From CAMTVQ01 sp947085255 (GTDB lineage: Bacteria > Bacteroidota > Bacteroidia > Sphingobacteriales > Sphingobacteriaceae): a stretch of DNA of 64,000 nt. The notes under the pieces were generated by a model. It searched no databases and had not been told where the DNA came from. It saw only the letters and a list, made by a program, of their open reading frames with translations. This document shows positions 50,554 through 59,360 of the stretch, piece after piece (position 1 is the first letter of the stretch; the number at the start of each line of letters is the position of its first letter). The position numbers and the translations under genes were made by a program. The stretch covers positions 1 through 64,000 of the forward strand of contig CAMTVQ010000014.1 in the NCBI GenBank assembly GCA_947085255.1. The letters run 5' to 3'.

Positions 50554-53500
50554 TGTATCCGCTCGGTTTTGCCTTTTTGATCGAATACCTCTACGTAAAT
50601 GATATAAATACCTACGGTTGCTTTTGCATTTTCTTCATTTGTACCATCCCATACAAACACATTATTAGTGCCCAACAATTGGTTGCGTACCAAATGCTTT
50701 ACCTCATAGCCTTTATCGGTGTATAAGGTAATATTAATCACTTCGCCTGCTGTAGCAGCGGGATACGTAATGGTTAATACATCATTATAGCCATCATTAT
50801 CTGGCGAAAACGCTTCAGATGAAAGTGTAATTTTATCGCCTACGGTTGCTCCATCAAAAGCCTGCGAATTTTTGTAGGTAGGTGTGGCATAACCTGCTGT
50901 TGAGGCGGCAGAATGCCAATTGTTGCCCGTATTGGTGGGTTCGGTAAAGCGCAAGCGTTCCAAGGACACTCCTTCTGTTTCATCTATCAACGAAAAGTGC
51001 ATTTTGTCGGAATAATCAAATCTATCCAACACTATTGTATCCTTATCCAGTAAAATTACCGCATCATCATCGTCGTTAAACGCTGGAAGCGTAGTACCTA
51101 CAATAAATTGTGGATCGGGTACGTAGTAATTTTCTATTAACGTATCAGGCTCGGCGCACAACACAATGTATTGTCCGGGCTGAATCAATACCTGATTATC
51201 GCTTATCTTTTTAATAGTACCAATCTCATCTTTACTGTTTTTATCGGCAATATTCAGTTCTTTTAAATCGAGTACTTTTTGCGAGGTATTGTAAATTTCT
51301 ACAAAATCTACCCCATCCGATTTTGGGTTAAATAAAATTTCGTTAATCAATAAATCGCCAGGGGCAATTGCCAATGCACGGGCAAAATCTTTGCGTGTAC
51401 CATTTTGGGTAAGCAAACCATTACAATCTGCCAAGCTATCCACAAAAACAGTGTAGGTAATACCTCTTGCAAATGGTTCAGCAAATACAAATCGTACCGA
51501 CGTAAACTCAGGACTGATTACCGTAATACTATCAATAGTAATAGCTGGCTCTATGCGGTAACGTGCAGGGTTTAGTGCCGCCTGCACATCTAAGGTCTTG
51601 GAAAAGCGTAACGCGATACGCATGCTATCAATAAGCGTAACATCCAAAAATTGAGGAGCTTCAATATCTTCCATTGTTTCGTAAACGCTGTTTTTACGTC
51701 CTGGTGTTCCACCCGCTTCATCCGTAGAGCCTATCCAATTGGCAATACCGTTGCAATGACTTAGAGGATTTATCAGTTCTAAGGTATAGCCACCTTCCTT
51801 CTTCTCCGAATCTTTGTACCAGTCATCGGTATAGGCAACTACATCAATCAAGTTACCTTCGGCATCGGCAAGGTTTAGTACATCCTCTGTATTATTCAGC
51901 GAAGGGAATGGCGATAAACCAACAGTTTTACCAAATCTGCTGTATAAAGCAGTATCTTTTTCGGGACAGATAATTACATATTCTCCAGCCGCTATCACTA
52001 CTGCGGTATCTATACTGCCATCCGAAGTAGGGTCAGAAAATACCAAACCTTGTAGATTAATAGCCGAATCGCTGCGGTTGTACAACTCCACAAATTCTAC
52101 TTCTGGTAATCCCAAAACGGGAGAAGGATCGGCAAAAATTTCGTTGATAATAAGTTTTTTAGACGCTTTAAGTGATTTACTAATGGTAAACGTAGTAGTA
52201 ATGCTTACTGGCGATGCCGCACCGCAATAGTTGATATTGGCTAATTGCAAACTAAGTGGCGTATTAAGTGGAACGCTGGAACTTACAATGAGGATAGTTG
52301 CTACATATGGAGCTTCCGAAAACACACTATCTACCGTATAGCCTTGTGTGATAAATGTAAAATTTGCCACACTATTTGCCGATAAACTATCCAATGCTTT
52401 GTTGAATGTGAGGAATAAGGTGGTATCGTTCAGCAATTTTACTTTTGTTACCGCAAAAGCTACTGCATCGGTATTGATTTGGCACACCGAATTTTGCTTG
52501 CCAGGGGTTCCGCCCGAAGTATCCGTAGTAGCTATAAAATTACCAGCGCCTGTACATGCCGAAGCTGGGTCGATGCGCTCCAATGTCCAACCACCATCGT
52601 TTTTCACTCCATCACGGTACCAATCGTCGGTATAGCTCAGCGTATCTACCAACACGTTACTGGCAGTACGAAGCGACAATATACTTGCCGCATTGGTTAA
52701 ACTAATAGAACTTATTGGAGCAATTTTACCAAAGGGTTTAAATTCAGCTGTATCGGCACGGGCACACACAATTACATAGCCTTTGGCGGCAATACTATCA
52801 TCACCAAAAGTTTGTGTGGTACTGCCATGGCGTAATTTCCAGCCTTTAATACTTATGGCGGTATCTTTGGTGTTGTATAGTTCTATAAATTCTTTTTCGG
52901 GCAGGCTACGTTCGGGTGTAGGGTCTGCCATCAATTCATTAATCACAATATCACCAAGGGCAATAGTTACAAAAGCAAGTTGTGTAGTTATAGTTGCCGA
53001 TACCGGCGCCATACCACCGCAGTAACTCATGTTTTGTGCCCGAAATACCAGCGGTGTATTTTTAGGCAATGCCTGAAAGCGTAAACTGACTGCAAAATAG
53101 GGCTCGATAGCTGTAGCAGTTAACACCGCTAACGTATCTATAGGCAGTATAATGCTAAAATTGCCCACTGTTGCCAAAGAAACACTATCTATCGATTTGT
53201 TGAAGGTAAGTGTAGCCAAGGTATCGTTGGTGAAAAGAATACTTGTAATTTTTAATGTAGTGGTATCTGTTTGTAGTCGAAATACTGAGTTTTGCTTACC
53301 AGGAGTACCTCCTACTGTATCATTGCTTGCTATAAAATTTGATGTTCCTGCACAACTTGATAAGGGGTCGATGCGCTCTAAGGTATATCCTCCTCCTTTT
53401 TTCACATCATCGCGATACCATTTATCGGTATAGGCTATGCTATCTATAAGCATACCGTTTGCTGCTTTTAAACTCAATTTATCACCACTATTATTGAGTG

Positions 53501-54716
53501 AAGGAAATGTAGAAAGCCCAATTACTCTACCATACTCTTTGTAATTTGTTGTATCAGGTCGCACACATAGTATAAGATATTCGTTAGCTGCAATGGTATC
53601 ATTGCCAAAGCTGTAAGTACTGGTGCCATCGGTATATTTCCAGCCTGCTAGATTAATGGTTTTGGTATAGGTATTGTATAATTCTAAAAATTCGGTACCG
53701 GGCAGTTCTATTTGCGGACTAGGGTCGGCAAAAATTTCGTTCATAACTATATGACGTAAAGCAGGAACATAAGGCGGCGTATAGGTAAAACTAGCTGTAC
53801 TTGCTGCTGCAATTGCATTATCTGCTCTGTCTTTTACATTGTTTATCGTGAGGATGTAGCTATTTTCTTGCAGCGTATTGGCTAAGGCAAGCACTGCTTT
53901 TGCGTTATTACCAGCTACTGTTGCCGCTGATATTACTCCAATACCTTTATTGATACTGTAGTTTGCTGCCGTTTTTAGTGATACACTATCCATAGCTTCG
54001 GAGAAAAGAACTTCCACATGGCTGGCATCAATAGCTGTTGTCGAAATTATAGTTGGCGGCGTTTTATCTACCACTATTGGACCAACAGATATATCGTCGA
54101 AGAAATGTTTTTTGATAAACGAAGCGGTAGATTGCGAAATACTTATGCCGAAGAAACTGCTTGCAGTAAATGAATTATCAGTAACGTTTCCTTCCGTAGC
54201 GTAGCTGCCAGTTGCCCCAACATCACGCGATAGCGTAAATAAATTTGCAGCCGAACGTGTTACTTTTACTTTTAGCGTGCTATTACTGCTATTTAAAATA
54301 CCATCTGTTCCATCAATAATTTTGGTAATGGTGCCACTTACTTTTTTGTACAATGAAACTTCATCAGCAGTACCCCCAAGACGAATAAAGTACCCATTGC
54401 CTGTAGTCGATTTTAAATCTGCTCGGTCGCTGATTAAGTATACATCAACAAAATTAAAGCTAGAGGTATTGAATTGTAAGTTTACCCAAAACTCCCATTG
54501 GGCATTGCTTGCTGTTGTACTAGCTGTTGACAAGTAGAACGTAGTGTTGGGTGTAGATTTATTGGAGCGCAGCATACCCGATACCACCGTAAAAGCAGAA
54601 TCTTCTCCGCTCCAAACAGGGTTAGTGGTAAAATTTCCATCCAAAAAATTATCAGATACCTGTGCCTGTGCAAAAAACGAACACGAGAGCGCCAGTAGCA
54701 GCAAAAAGTTTCTCAT
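50523..54716 (-). CDS. Giant secreted protein with four lamin-tail (LTD) domains and gliding-type C-terminal domain
   Basis: 1397 residues. Signal peptide 1-19; an N-terminal beta-sandwich (about 20-215); an Ig-like SbsA-type segment (DASHVEVLFSEAMDS); then LTD domains starting near 323, 590, 860 and 1130, each opening with NEI/LxxDPSP or similar and joined by Ig-like linkers with the LxFNKxLDS phrase. The three first LTDs repeat the ending GGTPGKQNSV. The C-terminal 95 residues (LSSEAFSPDNDGYNDVLTI, VGIYIIYVEVFDQKGKTERI) are a CHU_C/gliding-type T9SS domain. It is a large surface protein; LTDs may bind DNA or other ligands outside the cell. Divergent from asd. Confidence 0.9.
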   Translation of the reverse strand: MRNFLLLLALSCSFFAQAQVSDNFLDGNFTTNPVWSGEDSAFTVVSGMLRSNKSTPNTTFYLSTASTTASNAQWEFWVNLQFNTSSFNFVDVYLISDRADLKSTTGNGYFIRLGGTADEVSLYKKVSGTITKIIDGTDGILNSSNSTLKVKVTRSAANLFTLSRDVGATGSYATEGNVTDNSFTASSFFGISISQSTASFIKKHFFDDISVGPIVVDKTPPTIISTTAIDASHVEVLFSEAMDSVSLKTAANYSINKGIGVISAATVAGNNAKAVLALANTLQENSYILTINNVKDRADNAIAAASTASFTYTPPYVPALRHIVMNEIFADPSPQIELPGTEFLELYNTYTKTINLAGWKYTDGTSTYSFGNDTIAANEYLILCVRPDTTNYKEYGRVIGLSTFPSLNNSGDKLSLKAANGMLIDSIAYTDKWYRDDVKKGGGYTLERIDPLSSCAGTSNFIASNDTVGGTPGKQNSVFRLQTDTTTLKITSILFTNDTLATLTFNKSIDSVSLATVGNFSIILPIDTLAVLTATAIEPYFAVSLRFQALPKNTPLVFRAQNMSYCGGMAPVSATITTQLAFVTIALGDIVINELMADPTPERSLPEKEFIELYNTKDTAISIKGWKLRHGSTTQTFGDDSIAAKGYVIVCARADTAEFKPFGKIAPISSISLTNAASILSLRTASNVLVDTLSYTDDWYRDGVKNDGGWTLERIDPASACTGAGNFIATTDTSGGTPGKQNSVCQINTDAVAFAVTKVKLLNDTTLFLTFNKALDSLSANSVANFTFITQGYTVDSVFSEAPYVATILIVSSSVPLNTPLSLQLANINYCGAASPVSITTTFTISKSLKASKKLIINEIFADPSPVLGLPEVEFVELYNRSDSAINLQGLVFSDPTSDGSIDTAVVIAAGEYVIICPEKDTALYSRFGKTVGLSPFPSLNNTEDVLNLADAEGNLIDVVAYTDDWYKDSEKKEGGYTLELINPLSHCNGIANWIGSTDEAGGTPGRKNSVYETMEDIEAPQFLDVTLIDSMRIALRFSKTLDVQAALNPARYRIEPAITIDSITVISPEFTSVRFVFAEPFARGITYTVFVDSLADCNGLLTQNGTRKDFARALAIAPGDLLINEILFNPKSDGVDFVEIYNTSQKVLDLKELNIADKNSKDEIGTIKKISDNQVLIQPGQYIVLCAEPDTLIENYYVPDPQFIVGTTLPAFNDDDDAVILLDKDTIVLDRFDYSDKMHFSLIDETEGVSLERLRFTEPTNTGNNWHSAASTAGYATPTYKNSQAFDGATVGDKITLSSEAFSPDNDGYNDVLTITYPAATAGEVINITLYTDKGYEVKHLVRNQLLGTNNVFVWDGTNEENAKATVGIYIIYVEVFDQKGKTERIQKSCVLAKKL

Positions 54717-54761
54717 ATTTGTGGTCGATAAAGTGTCTTTAAATATACTTATTTATTATAT

Positions 54762-55754
54762 ATGCGTATAGCTGTAGTAGGTGCTACCGGTTTGGTAGGC
54801 ACTAAAATGTTGGCTGTTTTAGCCGAGAGGAATTTCCCAGTAACTGAATTAATCCCCGTTGCATCTGCCAACAGTGTGGGTAAACAGGTTACTTATAAAG
54901 GCAAACAATACACCGTTGTAAGCATGGAAGACGCCATTGCTTTGAAGCCTGCTATTGCCCTGTTTTCGGCGGGAGGAAGTACTTCTTTGGAATTTGCCCC
55001 ACAATTTGCAGCAGCTGGTATTACCGTAATTGATAATTCGTCGGCGTGGCGCATGCACCCCGATAAAAAACTGATCGTACCCGAAATAAATGGGCACACA
55101 CTTACTGCCACAGATAAAATTATAGCCAACCCCAATTGCAGTACCATACAATTGGTAATGGTGCTTAATCCGTTGCACAAAAAATATGGTATCAAGCGTG
55201 TGGTGGTTTCTACCTACCAATCGGTAACAGGTACGGGTGTAAAAGCCGTAACGCAGTTAATGAACGAGCGACAAGGTATTGCCGGAGAAATGGCTTATAA
55301 ATATCCTATTGATCTAAATGTAATTCCGCAGATTGATGTATTTACCGAAAACGGTTATACCAAAGAGGAAATGAAGATGGTAAACGAAACCAAAAAAATT
55401 ATGGGGGATGACACTATTCGGGTAACAGCTACCACGGTGCGCATACCAGTAATGGGCGGACATTCGGAATCTGTAAACATTGAGTTTGAAAAAGACTTCG
55501 ATATCGAAACCATAAAAACGGTACTCAGCAAAGAAGAGGGTATTGTGGTGCAAGACAATCTAAGCGAACAATTATACCCTATGCCACTTACGGCACATGA
55601 AAAAGACGAGGTTTTTGTAGGACGTATTCGCAGAGACGAAAGTCAAGCGAATACGCTAAACATGTGGATTGTAGCCGATAACCTACGTAAGGGCGCTGCT
55701 ACCAATGCCGTGCAAATTGCGGAGTATTTGGTAAAAAATGGAATAGTAGCTTAA
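54762..55754 (+). CDS. asd: Aspartate-semialdehyde dehydrogenase
   Basis: 330 residues. N-terminal GATGLVG (8-14) binds NADP, the active Cys126 is in NPNCSTIQ and the substrate helix follows (STYQSVTGTGVKAV). The C-terminal RIPVMGGHSESVNIEFE contains the acid-base His. It reduces aspartyl phosphate to the semialdehyde, the branch point to lysine/diaminopimelate, threonine and methionine, complementing DapD in this window. Divergent from the LTD gene with 45 bases between. Confidence 0.95.
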   Translation: MRIAVVGATGLVGTKMLAVLAERNFPVTELIPVASANSVGKQVTYKGKQYTVVSMEDAIALKPAIALFSAGGSTSLEFAPQFAAAGITVIDNSSAWRMHPDKKLIVPEINGHTLTATDKIIANPNCSTIQLVMVLNPLHKKYGIKRVVVSTYQSVTGTGVKAVTQLMNERQGIAGEMAYKYPIDLNVIPQIDVFTENGYTKEEMKMVNETKKIMGDDTIRVTATTVRIPVMGGHSESVNIEFEKDFDIETIKTVLSKEEGIVVQDNLSEQLYPMPLTAHEKDEVFVGRIRRDESQANTLNMWIVADNLRKGAATNAVQIAEYLVKNGIVA

Positions 55755-55755
55755 T

Positions 55756-56049
55756 TTATTCCTCTTTTTGCCAGGTTTTGTCCATTACAAAAGTACCAAA
55801 TGGTAAAAGCGATGAAATAAATGCGGTGAGCACTTGCCAAAAACTCCATTTCTTAACTATCCATACCTGTAGCAAGCATACCATAAACAGTACAAATAGT
55901 ACGCCGTGTGCCCAGCCTATCAGTTTTACAGGTTCTGGTATCCCAACAAGATATTTGAGAGGCATGGCTACGCCCAACAATACCAAGTAAGAAATTCCTT
56001 CGAGTAGGGCTACCAACCTAAATCTGCCAAGTGCTGTAGTAGTATTCAT
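55756..56049 (-). CDS. DUF3817 integral membrane protein
   Basis: 97 residues from ATG 56049. An in-frame upstream extension to 56172 is rejected because it runs through the REP-like repeat and reads HPERSRR, a typical artefact of translating that repeat. Three membrane segments (about 15-35, 42-66, 72-88) with GISYLVLLGVAMPLKY and GWAHGVLFVLFMVCLLQ match the DUF3817 family of unknown function. It ends one base after asd, convergent with it. Confidence 0.82.
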   Translation of the reverse strand: MNTTTALGRFRLVALLEGISYLVLLGVAMPLKYLVGIPEPVKLIGWAHGVLFVLFMVCLLQVWIVKKWSFWQVLTAFISSLLPFGTFVMDKTWQKEE

Positions 56050-56089
56050 GTTATTATTTTGGTGTGTTATATTATTTAACTGCACAATT

Positions 56090-56175
56090 ACTATCACCCT
56101 TCGACTTCGCTCAGGATGACAAAAAGTATATTTCAATAATTTCCTACCGTCATGCCGAAATAAATTCGGCATGAC
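56090..56175. repeat. Palindromic REP-like intergenic repeat
   Basis: Includes the half-element TCGACTTCGCTCAGGATGACA (56100-56120 region) and the palindrome GTCATGCCGAA/TTCGGCATGAC (56149-56175, loop ATAAA). The family shares ATAAATTCxGCATGAC with the repeats near 32870, 34900 and 42080. Confidence 0.75.
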
Positions 56176-56190
56176 AAAAAATATGTGTGT

Positions 56191-57279
56191 TTATTTTTCT
56201 TTTGTGTTGTTTAATATTTGTGTTTGCAAGTGTATCGATTCACGGTGAATACCTTTCAGCAGGTCTGAAATAAGTTCTTCCGATAGTCCAATTTCTTGAC
56301 CATACTTACTGCGCGTTTGTACAATTTCTGCCCATCTATCTGGCTGAAAAATGCTCACATTGTTTTCTTTTTTATACCTACCAATATCTTTTACCAGTTT
56401 GTTACGCTCGGCCAATAACTCTAATGTATCAAAATCCAGCTTATCAATTTTCTTACGCAATAACAACAACTGATTCACAAACAATTCATTATCAGAATGT
56501 ACATCACGTATCACCAAATTACGAAGTAAATCCCCTAACTCCTTCGGGCTCAACTGTTGTTCTTTATCGCTCAAAGCCTGTTCGGGGGCATGATGTGCTT
56601 CGATCATTAAGCCATCAAAATTCAAATCCATGGCGCGCTGTGCTACATGTGCAATTAAATCTTTAGTACCACATATATGGCTGGGGTCGCAAATAAGTGG
56701 AATATCTGGCATTCTTCGTTTCAGTTCCAACGGAATTTCCCAATGCGGCACGTTACGGTATTGCTTTTTATCAAATGAAGAAAAACCACGATGAATAGCT
56801 GCAATATTGGTAATTCCAGCTTGCTGTATACGCTCTATTGCCCCCATCCATAACTCTAAATCCGGATTGATGGGATTCTTTATCAGCACAGGTATGTTTA
56901 TTCCTTGCAACGCATCTGCAATTTCTTGCACTACAAAAGGACTTACGGTAGAGCGTGCTCCTATCCACAATATATCAACACCAGCTGCCAAACTTTGCGC
57001 CACATGCTCGGCAGTAGCTACTTCTACTGCACTGTATAAGCCATTTGTTTGAGCGGCAGCTACCAACCAATCCAATGCCTCTTTACCAATACCGCTAAAC
57101 GTACCAGGGCGGCTGCGTGGCTTCCAAACACCACCACGCAATATGCTTACGTGTTCTTTTGCCAACATTGCCGCTGTGGCATGTATTTGCGCTTCATTCT
57201 CTACACTACACGGACCAGCTATTACCAACGGACGGGTAGTTAATTGCAATAGCTGTGGTACTTCTCGGTTCATATACAC
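56191..57279 (-). CDS. DAHP synthase-chorismate mutase fusion
   Basis: 362 residues. The first 255 are a class I-beta DAHP synthase barrel: VIAGPCSVENEAQIHATA, RGGVWKPRSRPGTFSG, GARSTVSPFVVQEI, LIKNPINPDLELWMGA and CDPSHICG with the metal-binding Cys and His. The last 100 (about 265-355, LLLLRKKIDKLDFDTLELLAERNKL, then KGIHRESIHLQ) are an AroQ chorismate mutase helix bundle. It catalyses the first shikimate step and can be controlled by the mutase domain. Bifunctional fusions are typical of Bacteroidota. It follows the CrtA-like gene after 17 bases. Confidence 0.94.
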   Translation of the reverse strand: MYMNREVPQLLQLTTRPLVIAGPCSVENEAQIHATAAMLAKEHVSILRGGVWKPRSRPGTFSGIGKEALDWLVAAAQTNGLYSAVEVATAEHVAQSLAAGVDILWIGARSTVSPFVVQEIADALQGINIPVLIKNPINPDLELWMGAIERIQQAGITNIAAIHRGFSSFDKKQYRNVPHWEIPLELKRRMPDIPLICDPSHICGTKDLIAHVAQRAMDLNFDGLMIEAHHAPEQALSDKEQQLSPKELGDLLRNLVIRDVHSDNELFVNQLLLLRKKIDKLDFDTLELLAERNKLVKDIGRYKKENNVSIFQPDRWAEIVQTRSKYGQEIGLSEELISDLLKGIHRESIHLQTQILNNTKEK

Positions 57280-57296
57280 TTGTTTCTTTAAATATG

Positions 57297-58004
57297 CTAT
57301 CCCTCTATCGGGTTTTTACCATCCAACTCACCCTGCACTGCTATAATTTTGTAGCGCACAAACAAATCTTCTCTAAACCAATTTTCGGTGCGTGCCAATC
57401 TGATGGCTTCGCTGTGTTGCGACATTTTGTAGGCAAAATTTTCGGCAGCTTCGGTGGTTTTCCATACACTAAACGTAATAGGATGCGAAAAAGGCCATTC
57501 GCCCATACCCGCTGTTAGTAATTTATCGGTAGCTGCTGCTAATCCATTATTGGCTTTGGGCACCTGCCGCCAAAAAGCAGGCAATTTACTAAAGCGCAAC
57601 TTGGCACGGGTAAGTATGGCAACAGGATTTACTTGTTCGGTTGTTTTTGCGGGTAATGTTGGATACGGATTTTCCCCATCCCACACCCCTCTTGATTGAA
57701 TGGGTTCCATTACCAAATGCAGTTGTTCAGTACTTATAAAGCGCAACCAACGCTGTAGCAAACTATTGGTAAAATAGGGTACACGCAATTGCTCATCATC
57801 CCAAATAGCTAAAAAGCTATATTTACCCCAGTTTGGCAGGTGCGAAAAGCCTAAACCAGCACCATTACCCAATAATTTACCTACCCGCATTCCTTTTGCT
57901 CTTGGAGTAAAAAATTTACTAAACCCCATAGTGCTAAAAGCTAAATAAGCGCTTAAAAAGCCACGAAATCGATAGAAAGTAAGGGTGGTAATGTGTGTGT
58001 GCAC
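57297..58004 (-). CDS. Spheroidene monooxygenase-like (CrtA family) protein
   Basis: 235 residues. The pattern RAKGMRVGKLLGNGAGLGFSHLPNWGKYSFLAIWDDE and SRGVWDGENPYP, then WPFSHPITFSVWKTTEAAENFAY and RLARTENWFREDLFVRY, matches the CrtA-like oxygenase family, in which CrtA itself oxidises carotenoids. No other carotenoid genes are near, so the substrate may differ; a few Bacteroidota use CrtA-like proteins outside pigment clusters. Cytosolic or membrane-associated, with no signal. Operon with the DAHP synthase gene (17 bases). Confidence 0.78.
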   Translation of the reverse strand: MHTHITTLTFYRFRGFLSAYLAFSTMGFSKFFTPRAKGMRVGKLLGNGAGLGFSHLPNWGKYSFLAIWDDEQLRVPYFTNSLLQRWLRFISTEQLHLVMEPIQSRGVWDGENPYPTLPAKTTEQVNPVAILTRAKLRFSKLPAFWRQVPKANNGLAAATDKLLTAGMGEWPFSHPITFSVWKTTEAAENFAYKMSQHSEAIRLARTENWFREDLFVRYKIIAVQGELDGKNPIEG

Positions 58005-58149
58005 CTAAAAAAAACCTTATTTGAGCTGTAAAGTTTGCAAAGTAACTAAATAATACGAAGCTAACTCCCTTAAAAAAGTACAGGCATCACTTATATTCCA
58101 TCACTAAAAATATTCTGATTGTACGCCTATCAATTGCTGATACAAATTT

Positions 58150-58157
58150 TAACTTTG
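58150..58157 (+). promoter_or_regulatory. -7 promoter element TAACTTTG for proline dehydrogenase
   Basis: Exact TAnnTTTG match 20 bases before the start codon. Confidence 0.5.
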
Positions 58158-58177
58158 CGCTCTTATTCTGCTACTAA

Positions 58178-59359
58178 ATGGCTACACCCACTATATCTTT
58201 TGATAATACCGCAATTGCTTTTTCTTCACAAACAGATACCGAACTTCGTATATCCTATTGGTTGTTTAAAGCTATAAACAGTAATTTTTTGGTAAAAGTA
58301 GGACCACCGCTTACCATGTTTGCATTGGGTGTGCGCTTACCTATTATCCCCTTAATTAAGGCTACCTTATTTAAGCAATTTTGTGGGGGCGAATCTATTA
58401 GCGATTGTGATACTACGATTTCGCGATTAGCAAAATTTAATATCGGTACTATTTTAGATTATTCAGTAGAAGGTGAAGCAACTGAAGAAGCCTTTGATTT
58501 AACCGCCATAGAAACGATTACCACCATACACAAAGCCGCAAAAAGCAAAGGAAGTATTCCTTTTTCGGTGTTTAAAGTTACCGGAGTAGCATCTTTTGAA
58601 TTGTTGGAGAAAATTCAAGAAAAACAACCGTTAAACCATACCGAAGAATTGGCATGGGAACGGGTAAAACTCCGTATAGAAAAAATTTGTACTGCTGCTG
58701 CTACAGATAAAGTGCACTTATTTATTGATGCCGAAGAAAGTTGGATACAGCAATCCATTGACGATTTGACCAACGAAATGATGGCGCGTTTTAATAAGGA
58801 AGAGGTAATTATTTACAACACGTTTCAGTTTTACAGGCACGATCGATTGGCATATTTACAACACTGCTATAAAACTGCTACAGAACAGGGCTACAAGATT
58901 GGTGCTAAATTGGTACGTGGAGCCTATATGGAAAAGGAACGCAAACGTGCGCTACAAATGGGATATGCATCGCCAATACAACCCGATAAAAACGCTGCCG
59001 ATATTGATTACGATGCGGCATTACGCTTTTGTGTGGAGCATATAAACGATATTGCTATTTGTGCGGGTACACACAACGAACAAAGTTCGCTGCTATTGGT
59101 ACAGTTAATGGCCGAAAAACAGATAACCAATAACCACCCTCATATTTATTTTTCGCAATTGTTGGGCATGAGCGATAACCTGAGTTTCAATTTGGCAAAA
59201 GCTGGGTATAATGTTGCTAAATATGTGCCTTATGGTCCCGTAAAATCAGTTTTACCATACCTGTTTCGCCGAGCTAACGAAAATACTGCCATTGCCGGAC
59301 AAATGAGCCGAGAGTTAAACCTTATTATAAAGGAGCGACAACGAAGAAAAAGCGGGTAA
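58178..59359 (+). CDS. Proline dehydrogenase
   Basis: 393 residues of the FAD-binding proline dehydrogenase barrel. Key phrases are YNTFQFYRHDRLAYLQ, KLVRGAYMEKERKRA, CAGTHNEQSS and the C-terminal PYLFRRANENTAIAGQ with the two arginines that hold the proline carboxylate. It oxidises proline to pyrroline-5-carboxylate and passes electrons to quinones. The eukaryote-like short form is the usual Bacteroidota type; the partner P5C dehydrogenase gene is not here. Single gene, convergent with the membrane GT gene. Confidence 0.92.
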   Translation: MATPTISFDNTAIAFSSQTDTELRISYWLFKAINSNFLVKVGPPLTMFALGVRLPIIPLIKATLFKQFCGGESISDCDTTISRLAKFNIGTILDYSVEGEATEEAFDLTAIETITTIHKAAKSKGSIPFSVFKVTGVASFELLEKIQEKQPLNHTEELAWERVKLRIEKICTAAATDKVHLFIDAEESWIQQSIDDLTNEMMARFNKEEVIIYNTFQFYRHDRLAYLQHCYKTATEQGYKIGAKLVRGAYMEKERKRALQMGYASPIQPDKNAADIDYDAALRFCVEHINDIAICAGTHNEQSSLLLVQLMAEKQITNNHPHIYFSQLLGMSDNLSFNLAKAGYNVAKYVPYGPVKSVLPYLFRRANENTAIAGQMSRELNLIIKERQRRKSG

Positions 59360-59360
59360 A

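Noticed and set aside
54277..54537. Open frames opposite the LTD gene (for example 54277-54537, 52348-52635)
   Set aside because: They mirror codon structure of the large repeated gene on the other strand and show no independent motifs.
56050..56172. N-terminal extension of the DUF3817 protein
   Set aside because: It reads through the REP-like repeat (HPERSRR phrase), a known artefact of translating such repeats.
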